64,000 nt of DNA from Geodermatophilus obscurus DSM 43160 (GCF_000025345.1 NC_013757.1:496001-560000), one strand, 5' to 3'; shown: positions 41,918-54,664, counted from the first letter of the stretch. Numbers and translations are program-made. Notes: a model not told the origin generated them from the letters alone.

Positions 41918-43444
41918 TCAGGAGGCGCGTTCGCGCAGGCCGTCGTCCCCGTCGTGCGCGGCCGCGAGTGCAGCGGCGACGACCTCGGCGTCGTCCAGGT
42001 GGACCGCGTCGCGGGGGTCGGTGGTGTCCAGCAGCCGGGTCTCGTGGCCGCGCCCCACGACCAGGACGACGTCGGCCGGACCGGCGGCACGCACCGCTGC
42101 GGTGATCGCCTCCCGCCGGTCGGGGACCGTGCGCACCGCCGCCGGCGTGCCGAGCAGTCCAAGGCGGAGCTCGGCCCTGATCGCGGCCGGGTCCTCGCCG
42201 TGGCTGCCCTCGTTGGTCAGCCACACGCAGTCGGCGGCGCGGGCGGACTCGCCCAGTCCCTGGCGCTTGTACCGGTCGCGCCGACCGCGGGCGCCGACCA
42301 CCAGGTGCACCCGCCCGCCGGGGCCGGTGAGGTCGCGGACCGTGTCGACCGCGGCGGCCAGTGCGCGCGGTGTGTGCGCGTAGTCCACGACGACGACCGG
42401 CCGCCCCGATCCGCCCAGCACGGTGTTGCGCCCCCGCGGTGGGGCCACCGCGGCCAGCCCGGCGGCGATCCGGTCCGGCGGAACGCCCAGCACCCGGCCG
42501 GTGGCCCAGGCGGCCGCCAGGTTGGTCACGTGCACGCGGCCGACCAGCGGGCTGCGCACCCGGTGTCCACCGGCATCGTCGCCCAGCAGCACCTCGGTGC
42601 CCGCGGCGCCGGTGCGCCAGCCGAGCACCCGGACGTCGGCGTCGGCACCGGACCCCACCCGGGTCACCCGCACCGCCGCCTGGTCGGCCAGTCGCCGTCC
42701 CCACGGGTCGTCGGTGACGACGACGCCGGCGGCGGTCCGGCCGGGCTCGAACAGCCGGGCCTTGCTGGCCCAGTACTGCTCGACGGTGCCGTGGTGGTCG
42801 AGGTGGTCCTCCTCGAAGCCGGTGAAGACCGCGACCTCGAAGGCGAGCCCGTCCATGCGGCCCATGTCCAGTGCGATGGAGGAGGCCTCCACGACCGCCC
42901 GACGCGCACCGGCCTCGACCATCGCGCCCAGCAGCTCGTGCAGCTCGGGCGCCTCCGGCGTGGTCAGGGCCGTCTCCCGCGAGAGACCGGCGACCTGCGC
43001 GCCGAGGGTGCCGACGACGCCGGTGCAGGTGCCGGCCGCCTCGAGGACGCCGCGCACCAGTGCGCTGGTCGTCGTCTTGCCGTTGCTGCCGGTCACCCCG
43101 ACCAGCCCCAGCGCCCGCGCCGGGTCGCCGGCGAGCAGGGCGCCCAGGGGGCCGAGCTGCGCCCGCACCGACGGCACGCACAGCTGGGGGAGGGAGGTCT
43201 CCACGGGCCGGTCGACGAGCAGCGCCATGGCCCCTGCGGCCGCCGCGGCGGGGACGTGGCGGTGGCCGTCGCTCGTCGCGCCCCGCACGCAGGCGAACAG
43301 CGATCCCGGGACGACGCGCCGCGAGTCGGTCACCAGACCCCGCACGGTCAGGTCATCGGCGCCGCCGGCTCGCGTGACCGGGCTGCCGGGGACGGTCCGG
43401 GCGCGGTGCTCGACCTCCGACCAGGGGATCGAGGGGAGGCGCAC
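41918..43444 (-). CDS. MurE-like Mur ligase with non-canonical substrate motif
   Basis: This 508-residue ligase has all Mur core elements: VTDSRRVVPGSLFACVRG (UDP-MurNAc side), the P-loop GVTGSNGKTTT (117-125), HLDHHGT (214-220), the carbamylated-lysine segment YWASKARLF (K229), VDYAHTPRAL (353-362) and a C-terminal VVGRGHE. In MurE the amino-acid pocket carries DNPR for meso-diaminopimelate or DNPA/DDPN for lysine. Here the position reads NEGSHGEDP (411-419). No other peptidoglycan gene is nearby. It could be a paralogue with another amino-acid substrate. GTG 43444 is the start; the stop lies next to a family 3 repeat. Confidence 0.85.
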   Translation of the reverse strand: MRLPSIPWSEVEHRARTVPGSPVTRAGGADDLTVRGLVTDSRRVVPGSLFACVRGATSDGHRHVPAAAAAGAMALLVDRPVETSLPQLCVPSVRAQLGPLGALLAGDPARALGLVGVTGSNGKTTTSALVRGVLEAAGTCTGVVGTLGAQVAGLSRETALTTPEAPELHELLGAMVEAGARRAVVEASSIALDMGRMDGLAFEVAVFTGFEEDHLDHHGTVEQYWASKARLFEPGRTAAGVVVTDDPWGRRLADQAAVRVTRVGSGADADVRVLGWRTGAAGTEVLLGDDAGGHRVRSPLVGRVHVTNLAAAWATGRVLGVPPDRIAAGLAAVAPPRGRNTVLGGSGRPVVVVDYAHTPRALAAAVDTVRDLTGPGGRVHLVVGARGRRDRYKRQGLGESARAADCVWLTNEGSHGEDPAAIRAELRLGLLGTPAAVRTVPDRREAITAAVRAAGPADVVLVVGRGHETRLLDTTDPRDAVHLDDAEVVAAALAAAHDGDDGLRERAS

Positions 43445-43663
43445 CCGACCGACGGTAGGTGCGTGCGGGCAAACGCGCAGACCAGGCCGCTCGTCCTGCC
43501 CGGACCCCGCGCGCCGCTGACGCACTGAGACGTGCACAACACACCCCGGGACCAGGTCCGTCGGTCGGGTGCCGGGCACGTCCCCCGGCCGGACGACGCG
43601 GGACGTTCGTGCGCGCGGTGGTCGCCTCCTCCGCACGGACCGGCCGCGCGGATACTGGAGGCG

Positions 43664-45472
<1,809 letters not shown>

Positions 45473-45647
45473 CCTCTGGCGACGGTCGAGGCCGGCCCAC
45501 GCGGGGTAGAGGAGCACCGGGCCAGCCCGGCCCACCCGCCTGAGAGAGCGGGCTGGTCAAGCCGGGCGGGTAGTCTGGGGCACCGCCGGCCGTCGTCCGA
45601 CCGACGTTCCTGGTGTCCCCGAGCCGCCCAACGACTCCCGGAGACAC

Positions 45648-48524
45648 ATGCTCGTCCTGCTGCTCCTCCACCTGTTCGCCAGCGTGCTGGCGCCCGTGCT
45701 CGTGCGGTGGTGGGGGCGGCAGGCCTTCCTCGCCCTCGCACTGGTGCCCGCCGCCGGCTTCGCCTGGGTGCTGTCCCGGCTCGGCCCGGTCCTCGCCGGC
45801 CAGGAGCCGCGCGAGACGCTGCCGTGGATCCCCGCCCTCCAGCTCGACGTCGCCCTGCGGCTCGACGCCCTGGCGCTCACCTTCGCCGCGCTGGTCACCG
45901 GCGTCGGCGCGCTGGTGCTGGTCTACTGCGCCCGCTACTTCTCCCCGGGCGAGGAGGGCACCGGCCGCTTCGCCGGCTCCCTCACCGCCTTCGCCGGCTC
46001 CATGCTCGGCCTCGTCCTCGCCGACGACATGCTGCTGCTCTACGTCTTCTGGGAGCTCACGACCGTCTTCTCCTTCCTCCTGATCGGGGGCTCGGGGCGG
46101 CGGCTGGCCGCGCGCCGGGCGGCGTCGCAGGCGCTCATCCTGACGACCGCCGGCGGCCTCGCGATGCTGGTCGGGCTCATCCTCATCGGCCGGGCCAGCG
46201 GCTCCTTCCTGCTCTCCGAGGTCGTCGCCGAGCCCGGCAGCGGCACCGGGGTGACCGTCGGCGTGGCCCTGGTGCTCGCCGGGGCGGTCACCAAGTCCGC
46301 CCTCGTGCCGTTCCACTTCTGGCTGCCCGCGGCCATGGAGGCGCCGACGCCGGTCAGCGCCTACCTGCACGCCGCGGCGATGGTGAAGGCCGGCGTCTAC
46401 CTGGTCGCCCGGCTGGCACCGGGCTTCGCCGACGTCCCCGGATGGCGGCCGGTCGTGCTCGGCCTGGGCGTGGCGACCATGCTGGTCGGCGGGTACCGCG
46501 CCCTGCGCCAGAAGGACCTCAAGCTGCTGCTGGCCTTCGGCACGGTCAGCCAGCTGGGCTTCCTCGTGACGCTCGTGGGCGCGGGCAGCTCGGAGCTGGC
46601 CGCGGCCGGCCTGGCCATGACGCTGGCGCACGCGCTGTTCAAGTCCACCCTCTTCCTGACCGTCGGCGTCGTCGACCACGCGACCGGCACCCGCGACCTG
46701 CGCCGGCTGTCCGGCCTCGGCCGGCGGCTGCCGCTGCTCGCCGCCATCGGCGCCGCCGCCGCGGCCTCCATGGCCGGGTTGCCGCCGCTGCTGGGCTTCG
46801 TCGGCAAGGAGGCCGCGTTCACCGCCCTGCTGGACGGCGGGGTGCCCGACCGCACCGTCGCGCTCGTCGTCCTCACCGGCGTGGTCGCGGGCTCGGTGCT
46901 CACCGCGGCCTACACCGCGCGCTTCGTGTGGGGCGCCTTCGCCCGCAAGCCCGGCGTCGAGGACAGCGAGCTCGAGCACCCGCCGGAGCCGCTGTTCCTC
47001 GCCGCCCCCGCCGTCCTGGCGCTGACCGGGCTGGTCCTCGGGCCGGCCAGCCCGCTGCTGGACCCGCTGGTCGTCGCCTACGCCGAGACGCTGCCGCTGC
47101 TGGCCCCCGAGGCCGAGCACCTGGCGCTGTGGCACGGCTGGCAGCCCGCGCTGGCGCTGTCGGCGCTGACCGTCGCCGGCGGTGCCGCGCTGTTCGCCGT
47201 CCGCGGGCCGGTCCAGCGCCTGCAGCGGCGGGTGGCCGTCGGCGCCTCGGCCGACGAGGGCTACTGGAACGTGGTCCAGGGGATCGACCGGCTCTCGGTG
47301 CTGGTCACCGGCACCACCCAGCGCGGGTCGCTGCCGGCCTACCTCGGCACGATCCTGGTCGTCGTGCTGGCGCTGCCCGGCACGCTGCTGCTCACCCGCG
47401 CCCCGTGGCCCGGCGAGTGGCGGGCCTGGGACACCCCGGTGCAGGCGGTGGTCGGCGTCGTCGTCGTGACCGCTGCCGCGCTCACCCTGCGGATCCGCCA
47501 GCGGCTGTCGGCGGTGCTGGTCGTCGGCGTCACCGGCTACGGCATCGCCGTCGTCTTCGCGCTGCAGGGCGCCCCCGACCTCGCGCTCACCCAGTTCCTC
47601 GTCGAGACGCTCACCCTCGTGGTCTTCGTGCTGGTGCTGCGCAAGCTGCCCAAGGACATCTCCGAGCGGCACCGGCCGCGCGAGCGCGCCGTCCGCGGGG
47701 TCATCGCCGTCGCGGTGGGCGCGTTCATGGCCGCCGCGGGCGCGGTGGCGCTGTCCGCCCGCACCGCGACGCCGGTGTCAGCGGGCTGGCCGGGGCCCGC
47801 CTACGACTTCGGCGGCGGCAAGAACGTCGTCAACGTGACCCTGGTCGACATCCGCGCCTGGGACACCCTCGGCGAGATCTCGCTGCTGGTCGTCGCCGCC
47901 ACCGGCGTGGCCAGCCTCGTCTTCCTCCGGGGACGCACCGGCGGCGTCGACCGGGTGACCCGGGCGGACCTGGCCCAGCGGCGCGAGCGCGGCCGGCGGG
48001 CCCCGCGGGACCGCTGGCTGGCCGCCACCGCGACGCTCGACCCGGCCCGGCGCTCGGTCGTGCTCGAGGTCGTCACCCGGCTGCTGTTCCACACGATCAT
48101 GGTGTTCTCGCTGTACCTGCTGTTCTCCGGGCACAACGAGCCCGGTGGCGGGTTCGCCGGCGGCCTGGTCGCCGGCCTGGCGCTGGTGCTGCGCTACCTG
48201 GCCGGTGGGCGCTACGAGCTCGGCGAGGCCGCGCCGGTCGCGCCGGGCCTGCTGCTCGGCGGCGGGCTGCTCTTCGCGGGCGGCACCGGCGTGGCCGGCC
48301 TGCTGCTGGGCGCCGGGGTGCTGCAGACGGCGATCCTGCAGACCACGCTGCCGGTGCTCGGCGACGTCAAGCTCGTGACCTCGCTCTTCTTCGACATCGG
48401 CGTCTACCTGATCGTCGTCGGGCTGATCCTCGACGTGCTGCGCAGCCTGGGCGCGGAGCTCGACCGCCAGGAGGACCAGGAGGACGAGATCGAGCTCGCC
48501 CCGGGAGAGGTGGTGCTGCGATGA
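45648..48524 (+). CDS. mnhA: Mrp Na+/H+ antiporter subunit A fused to subunit B
   Basis: A 958-residue polytopic subunit. The NuoL-like core (about 60-520) includes VPFHFWLPAAMEAPTPVSAYLHAAAMVKAGVYL near 222-250 and FGTVSQLGFLVTLVGAG. A DUF4040 segment (about 615-690, GVTGYGIAVVFALQGAPDLALTQFLVE) and, from about 800, the MnhB domain (EVVTRLLFHTIMVFSLYLLFSGHNEPGGGFAGG) follow. No separate mnhB exists in the operon. It exchanges sodium for protons with the other subunits for pH and salt homeostasis. The ATG has GGAG upstream; TAGTCT at 45571 may be the operon's -10 box. Confidence 0.94.
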   Translation: MLVLLLLHLFASVLAPVLVRWWGRQAFLALALVPAAGFAWVLSRLGPVLAGQEPRETLPWIPALQLDVALRLDALALTFAALVTGVGALVLVYCARYFSPGEEGTGRFAGSLTAFAGSMLGLVLADDMLLLYVFWELTTVFSFLLIGGSGRRLAARRAASQALILTTAGGLAMLVGLILIGRASGSFLLSEVVAEPGSGTGVTVGVALVLAGAVTKSALVPFHFWLPAAMEAPTPVSAYLHAAAMVKAGVYLVARLAPGFADVPGWRPVVLGLGVATMLVGGYRALRQKDLKLLLAFGTVSQLGFLVTLVGAGSSELAAAGLAMTLAHALFKSTLFLTVGVVDHATGTRDLRRLSGLGRRLPLLAAIGAAAAASMAGLPPLLGFVGKEAAFTALLDGGVPDRTVALVVLTGVVAGSVLTAAYTARFVWGAFARKPGVEDSELEHPPEPLFLAAPAVLALTGLVLGPASPLLDPLVVAYAETLPLLAPEAEHLALWHGWQPALALSALTVAGGAALFAVRGPVQRLQRRVAVGASADEGYWNVVQGIDRLSVLVTGTTQRGSLPAYLGTILVVVLALPGTLLLTRAPWPGEWRAWDTPVQAVVGVVVVTAAALTLRIRQRLSAVLVVGVTGYGIAVVFALQGAPDLALTQFLVETLTLVVFVLVLRKLPKDISERHRPRERAVRGVIAVAVGAFMAAAGAVALSARTATPVSAGWPGPAYDFGGGKNVVNVTLVDIRAWDTLGEISLLVVAATGVASLVFLRGRTGGVDRVTRADLAQRRERGRRAPRDRWLAATATLDPARRSVVLEVVTRLLFHTIMVFSLYLLFSGHNEPGGGFAGGLVAGLALVLRYLAGGRYELGEAAPVAPGLLLGGGLLFAGGTGVAGLLLGAGVLQTAILQTTLPVLGDVKLVTSLFFDIGVYLIVVGLILDVLRSLGAELDRQEDQEDEIELAPGEVVLR

Positions 48525-49012
48525 CCCCCACGATCGTGCTGCCGGTGATGATCGGCGGGCTCTACGCGGCGGGGGTGTACCTGCTGCTCGACCGCAGCCT
48601 CACCCGCGTGCTGCTGGGTTTCGTGCTGCTGGGCAACGCCACCAACCTGCTGCTGCTCTCGACCGGTGGCCCGGCGGGGCTGGCGCCGATCCTCGGCTAC
48701 TCCGACCCGGAGCAGTTCAACGACCCGCTGCCGCAGGCGCTGATCCTGACCGCCATCGTGATCACCTTCGGCGTCTCGGCGTTCGTGCTGGCGATCATCC
48801 ACCGCTCGTGGCGGCTGGCCCGCAACGAGGCCGTCGGCACCGACGAGGAGGACCGCCGGGTCGCCGCCCGGAAGGCCCCCGACGCCGACGAGCTCGATCC
48901 GGACGACCTGGCCCCGGAGGACCGCGCCGCCATGCACGCCGACTCCCGGGCCGGGGTCCTCGAGGATCTCGCCGACGACGTCGACCTGCCGGCGGGGAGC
49001 GGCGCCCGGTGA
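48521..49012 (+). CDS. mnhC: Mrp antiporter subunit C (NuoK-like)
   Basis: A 163-residue subunit with three helices: VMIGGLYAAGVYLLLDRSLTRVLLGFVLLGNATNLLLL and PLPQALILTAIVITFGVSAFVLAII are the conserved NuoK/MnhC elements. The hydrophilic C-terminal tail of about 60 residues (EEDRRVAARKAPDADELDPD) is longer than usual. It overlaps mnhA (ATGA) and mnhD (GTGA). Confidence 0.94.
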   Translation: MTPTIVLPVMIGGLYAAGVYLLLDRSLTRVLLGFVLLGNATNLLLLSTGGPAGLAPILGYSDPEQFNDPLPQALILTAIVITFGVSAFVLAIIHRSWRLARNEAVGTDEEDRRVAARKAPDADELDPDDLAPEDRAAMHADSRAGVLEDLADDVDLPAGSGAR

Positions 49013-50706
49013 TCGAGGTCCTCGCCCCGCTGCCGGTGCTGCTCCCGCTCCTCGGGGCCGCCGGTGCGCTGCTGGTCTCCGGGCACCCGACCTTCCAGCG
49101 CGCGCTCAGCACCTCCGTGCTTACGGCGGTGCTCGCCGTCTCGGTGGTGCTGCTGTTCGTCGCCGACGCCGAGGGTGCGACCTCGGTCTCCGTCGGCGGC
49201 TGGCAGGTCCCGCTGGGCATCGTGCTGGTCGTCGACCGGCTGTCGGCGCTGATGCTGGTGGTGGCCTCGACCGTGGCGCTCGGCGTCCTGGTCTTCGCCG
49301 TCGGCCAGGGGGCCGCCGACGGGTCGGAGGAGACCCCGCTGTCGATCTTCCACCCGACGTTCCTCGTGCTGGTCGCGGGCGTGGGCAACGCCTTCCTCGC
49401 CGGCGACCTGTTCAACCTCTACGTCGGCTTCGAGATCCTGCTGATGGCCTCCTACGTGCTGCTCACCCTGGGCGGGACGGCGGGACGCATCCGCGGCGGC
49501 ATCACCTACATCGTGGTCAGCCTGACCAGCTCGCTGGTGTTCCTCGCCGCGATCGGGCTGGTCTACGCCGCGACCGGCACGGTGAACATGGCGCAGCTGG
49601 CGGTGCGGCTGGGCGAGCTGCCCGAGGGCACCCAGGTGCTGCTGCAGTCGATGCTGCTCATCGCCTTCGGCATCAAGGCCGCGGTGTTCCCGCTCTCGGC
49701 GTGGTTGCCCGACAGCTACCCGACCGCTCCCGCACCGGTCACCGCCGTCTTCGCCGGGCTGCTCACCAAGGTCGGCGTCTACGCGATCATCCGCACCCAG
49801 ACGCTGCTGTTCCCCGGCGGCGCGCTCGACGACCTGCTGATGTGGGCGGCGCTGGCCACGATGCTGGTGGGCATCCTCGGCGCGGTCGCGCAGCGGGACC
49901 TGCGCCGGATGCTCTCCTTCACCCTGGTCAGCCACATCGGCTACATGGTGTTCGGCATCGCCCTGGGGACGGCAGCCGGGCTGGCCGGTGCCCTCTTCTA
50001 CGTGGCCCACCACATCGCCATCCAGACGACGCTGTTCCTGGTCGCGGGGTTGGTCGAGCGCCAGGGCGGGACGACGTCGGTGGACCGGCTCGGCGGGCTG
50101 GCCCGGCGCTCGCCGCTGCTGGCGGTGCTGTTCTTCGTCCCGGCGATGAACCTGGCCGGGATCCCCCCGCTGTCGGGCTTCATCGGCAAGGTCGGCCTGC
50201 TGCAGGCCGGGGTCGCCGAGGGCAGCGCCGTGGCGTTCACGCTCGTCGCCGGCGGGGTCGTCACCAGCCTGCTCACGCTGCTCGCGGTCGCCCGTGTCTG
50301 GACCCGCGCCTTCTGGCGGTCGCCGAGCCAGTCGCCGGCCGAGGACACCGCCGCGGCCGCCGCGGCCGCGGCCGCGGTCCGGCACCGGCCGGAGAGCGAC
50401 GGCGTGGCGTCGGACGGCGAGGCCGCGGACGGCGGGTCGCGCACCGCGCTGCAGGACGCCTGGCGCCGGCACACCGCGGTGGCGACGGCGGCCGAGCCCG
50501 ACCTCCCACCCGCGGCCGGAGCGGTCCGGGCGCTGCGTCCGCTGCCGGGGACGATGGTGGGTGCCACCACGGCGCTGGTCGCGCTCACCGTGGCCCTCAC
50601 CGGGCTGGCCGGACCGCTCTACGGCCTGGCCGACCGGGCCGCGACCGACCTGATCGACCGCACGCCCTACACCACCTCGGTGTTCGGGACGGAGGAGGTG
50701 CCGTGA
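49009..50706 (+). CDS. mnhD: Mrp antiporter subunit D (NuoN/M-like)
   Basis: This 565-residue proton-translocating subunit has about fourteen helices, with the signature AWLPDSYPTAPAPVTAVFAGLLTKVGVYAIIR near 229-260 and the functional lysines and glutamate of the NuoL/M/N family. A hydrophilic insert of about 70 residues (roughly 436-505), including a run of nine to ten alanines and an acidic stretch, lies before the last helix. It overlaps neighbours by 4 bp on both sides. Confidence 0.94.
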   Translation: MIEVLAPLPVLLPLLGAAGALLVSGHPTFQRALSTSVLTAVLAVSVVLLFVADAEGATSVSVGGWQVPLGIVLVVDRLSALMLVVASTVALGVLVFAVGQGAADGSEETPLSIFHPTFLVLVAGVGNAFLAGDLFNLYVGFEILLMASYVLLTLGGTAGRIRGGITYIVVSLTSSLVFLAAIGLVYAATGTVNMAQLAVRLGELPEGTQVLLQSMLLIAFGIKAAVFPLSAWLPDSYPTAPAPVTAVFAGLLTKVGVYAIIRTQTLLFPGGALDDLLMWAALATMLVGILGAVAQRDLRRMLSFTLVSHIGYMVFGIALGTAAGLAGALFYVAHHIAIQTTLFLVAGLVERQGGTTSVDRLGGLARRSPLLAVLFFVPAMNLAGIPPLSGFIGKVGLLQAGVAEGSAVAFTLVAGGVVTSLLTLLAVARVWTRAFWRSPSQSPAEDTAAAAAAAAAVRHRPESDGVASDGEAADGGSRTALQDAWRRHTAVATAAEPDLPPAAGAVRALRPLPGTMVGATTALVALTVALTGLAGPLYGLADRAATDLIDRTPYTTSVFGTEEVP

Positions 50707-51269
50707 CGGTCGAGCCCGCCGCGACCCGGCTGCGCCACCAGGTCCCGCTCATGGCCTGGCTGGTGGTGGTGTGGATGCTGCTCTGGGGCACCTGGTCCTG
50801 GGCGAACCTGATCTCCGGCCTGCTCGTCGCGCTGACCGTGCTGACGCTGCTGCCGTTGCCGCACGTGGTCGGCGGCGCCCGGGTGCGGCCGCTGCCGCTG
50901 CTGGTCTTCCTCGGCCACTTCGTCGTGGACCTGTTCGCTTCCGGGGCCGAGGTCGCCTGGCAGGCCCTGCGGCCGGGCGGGGTGCACCGCACGGCGATCG
51001 TGCAGGTGCAGCTGCGCGCCGACTCCGACCTGCTGCTGACCATGGTCGCCGAGGCGACCTCGCTCGTCCCCGGCTCCCTGGTCCTCGACCTGGACCGGGA
51101 ACACCGGGTGATGACCCTGCACATGCTGCCCGCACGCGACCTCGAGGACGTGGCGCGGAAGAAGGCGAACGTGCTGGTGGTCGAAGAGCGCCTGGTCCGG
51201 GCGTTCGGCTCGCCTGCGGACCTCGCCGCCCTCGACGGGTACGGGCGGGCGGAGGTGCGGACGTCGTGA
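50703..51269 (+). CDS. mnhE: Mrp antiporter subunit E
   Basis: A 188-residue protein with WLVVVWMLLWGTWSWANLISGLLVALTVLTLLPLP at the N-terminus and the MnhE cytoplasmic part with VVDLFASGAEVAWQALRP, LTMVAEATSLVPGSLVLDL and HMLPARDLEDVARKKANVLVVEERL. It is required for assembly of the Mrp complex. GTG 50703 overlaps the mnhD stop. Confidence 0.93.
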   Translation: MTVEPAATRLRHQVPLMAWLVVVWMLLWGTWSWANLISGLLVALTVLTLLPLPHVVGGARVRPLPLLVFLGHFVVDLFASGAEVAWQALRPGGVHRTAIVQVQLRADSDLLLTMVAEATSLVPGSLVLDLDREHRVMTLHMLPARDLEDVARKKANVLVVEERLVRAFGSPADLAALDGYGRAEVRTS

Positions 51270-51595
51270 TGATCGTGAGCTCACTGCTGTACGCGCTGAT
51301 CGGCGGGGGAGCGCTGCTGGCTCTCGTCCGCCTGGCGCGGGGACCCTCGCTGCTGGACCGGGTCGTCGCGACGGACACGCTGCTGGTGATCATCGCGGCG
51401 GGCCTGGCCGTGCACGCCGCGCTGCAGCGCGATCCCACGCTCGTACCGGTGCTGGTCGTGGTCTCGCTGCTGGCCTTCGTCGGCTCGGTCTCGGTCGCCC
51501 GCTACATCGGCGGGATGCTGCTGCGCTCCCGCACGGGGGACGGCAGTGACCTCGGCCTGCCGGTCGCGGCCGAGGTGCGGGAGGAGCAGCCGTGA
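51269..51595 (+). CDS. mnhF: Mrp antiporter subunit F
   Basis: A 108-residue membrane protein with three helices; LARGPSLLDRVVATDTLLVIIAAGLAV is the conserved MnhF core. I use ATG 51269, which overlaps the mnhE stop as TGATG; GTG 51266 one codon upstream is equally possible. It overlaps mnhG by 4 bp. Confidence 0.92.
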   Translation: MIVSSLLYALIGGGALLALVRLARGPSLLDRVVATDTLLVIIAAGLAVHAALQRDPTLVPVLVVVSLLAFVGSVSVARYIGGMLLRSRTGDGSDLGLPVAAEVREEQP

Positions 51596-52002
51596 CGGCG
51601 CTGGCCGACGTCGTCGCGTTCGCCTGCCTGCTGGCCGGCGCCGTCCTGTGCCTCACCGCCGGGCTCGGGCTGGTGCGCTTCCCCGACGTGCTGTCCCGGA
51701 TGCACGCCGGCACCAAACCCCAGGTGCTCGGCGTCCTGCTGGTGATGGTCGGCGCCGCGATCCGGCTGGACGGCTGGGCCAACGCGTGGATGCTGCTCCT
51801 CGTGGCCGCCTTCCAGATGCTGACCGCACCGGTGAGTGCGCACCTGATCAGCCGGGTCGCCTACCGCCGCCGGCACGTCCGGCGCGACCTGTTGCTCATC
51901 GACGAGTTCGGTCCGGCCGGCCACCAGGACCTGCGGTACCGGGGTGACGAGCCCGGCGACGCCCCGCCCGAGGAGGACGGGGTCCTTCCTCAGTCGAGCT
52001 GA
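51592..52002 (+). CDS. mnhG: Mrp antiporter subunit G
   Basis: A 136-residue subunit with three helices: VAFACLLAGAVLCLTAGLGLVRFPDVLSRMHAGTKPQVLGVLLVMVG is the MnhG signature. The hydrophilic tail after residue 100 ends PEEDGVLPQSS, and its last codons are part of a family 1 half-repeat. The gene end overlaps the end of the convergent VOC gene by 13 bp, so the last residues are probably of recent, repeat-derived origin. Confidence 0.92.
   Translation: MTALADVVAFACLLAGAVLCLTAGLGLVRFPDVLSRMHAGTKPQVLGVLLVMVGAAIRLDGWANAWMLLLVAAFQMLTAPVSAHLISRVAYRRRHVRRDLLLIDEFGPAGHQDLRYRGDEPGDAPPEEDGVLPQSS
51970..51989 (-). repeat. Family 1 half element (copy h) in the mnhG/VOC convergent end
   Basis: GAGGAGGACGGGGTCCTTCC is the right arm of the family 1 consensus. 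Read on the minus strand it directly follows the TGA of the VOC gene, in sense orientation, and on the plus strand it encodes part of the MnhG tail. The left arm and core are absent. Confidence 0.65.
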
Positions 52003-52727
52003 GCTAGCCGGAACGGCAGTCCCTGGTCGTCGCGGCAGTACGCCGACGACCCGGAGTCCTGGCGCTCGACCGCACCGGCCTGACCGCCGGCGGTCTGCAC
52101 CGCGGCGACCGCGACCTCGATGTCGTCGACCGCGTAGACCGGGACGGCGCCCGGGTCGGAGGCCTGCCCGCCGTGCAGGCCGACCGTCGGTGTCTGGCCC
52201 GGCGCCTCCCAGCCGTCGTCGACCCGGCCGGGGCTCAGCGACCAGCCGAGCACCGCCTCGTAGAAGTCACGGGCGCGGGCGCCGTCGGGCACCCGGAGCG
52301 TCAGGTGCACCGTGTCGCCGGGCCGGACCGGCGGTCGCGCAGCAGCCGGTCCACGGCTCGGCGTCTGCAGCATCCAGCGGTGCCCGAAGGGGTCGACCAC
52401 GACGCCGGTGCGCCCGCCGGGGCCGTCGGACGGCCGCTCCACGGTCGCCCCGGCTGCGGCGGCCCGGTCGACGGCCGCCTCGACGTCGGACACCGACAGG
52501 TGCAGCGTGACGCCGACCCGACCGGCGTCCGGCGCGACCAGGCCCAGCTCGGGGTACTCGTCGGCGAGGTAGAGCGTCGCCCCGCCGACGTCGAGCTCGG
52601 CGTGCCCGATGCGGTCGTCGTCCATGACGTGGAGCTCACCCACCACGCGGGCACCCAGGGCGTCGGCGTACCACGCCGTCGCCGCCCGGGCGTCGCGCAC
52701 GGTGAGGTAGGGCGTCAGCTGGGCCAT
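51990..52727 (-). CDS. VOC-family protein with two glyoxalase-like domains
   Basis: A 245-residue protein of two VOC modules. The first contains LTVRDARAATAWYADALGARVVGE, VGVTLHLSVSDVEAAVDRAAAAG and VVDPFGHRWML. The second, starting near residue 137 (VHLTLRVPDGARARDFYEAVLGW), has a shorter end. It resembles PhnB/glyoxalase-like proteins of unknown substrate. It is convergent with mnhG, overlapping by 13 bp, and downstream of leuA on the same strand but separated from it by a strong hairpin. Confidence 0.87.
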   Translation of the reverse strand: MAQLTPYLTVRDARAATAWYADALGARVVGELHVMDDDRIGHAELDVGGATLYLADEYPELGLVAPDAGRVGVTLHLSVSDVEAAVDRAAAAGATVERPSDGPGGRTGVVVDPFGHRWMLQTPSRGPAAARPPVRPGDTVHLTLRVPDGARARDFYEAVLGWSLSPGRVDDGWEAPGQTPTVGLHGGQASDPGAVPVYAVDDIEVAVAAVQTAGGQAGAVERQDSGSSAYCRDDQGLPFRLAQLD

Positions 52728-52754
52728 CTCCCGATGGTGCCGCGACCGGACGCG

Positions 52755-52782
52755 GGGCGGGGCGTCGTCGGACGCCCCGCCC
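52755..52782 (-). terminator. Hairpin terminator after leuA
   Basis: A 12-bp stem (GGGCGGGGCGTC-type arms, loop GTCG) lies 9 bp beyond the leuA stop and before the VOC gene start. There is no T-run, as is common in this GC range. Confidence 0.65.
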
Positions 52783-52790
52783 GCCGGTCC

Positions 52791-54584
<1,794 letters not shown>

Positions 54585-54623
54585 TCAGCAGGCGCCGGGG
54601 ACGCTCTCGGTCACGGCGAGTCC

Positions 54624-54664
54624 CCGCGGCGAGGGGGCCGACCTAGGAGAGGGCCTCGCCGCGG
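54624..54664 (-). promoter_or_regulatory. Leader hairpin of the leuA attenuator
   Basis: CCGCGGCGAGG (54624-54634) and CCTCGCCGCGG (54654-54664) are exact complements, forming an 11-bp stem around the end of the leader peptide frame. One arm lies within the leader codons, so ribosome position would decide whether it forms. No T-run follows. Confidence 0.6.
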
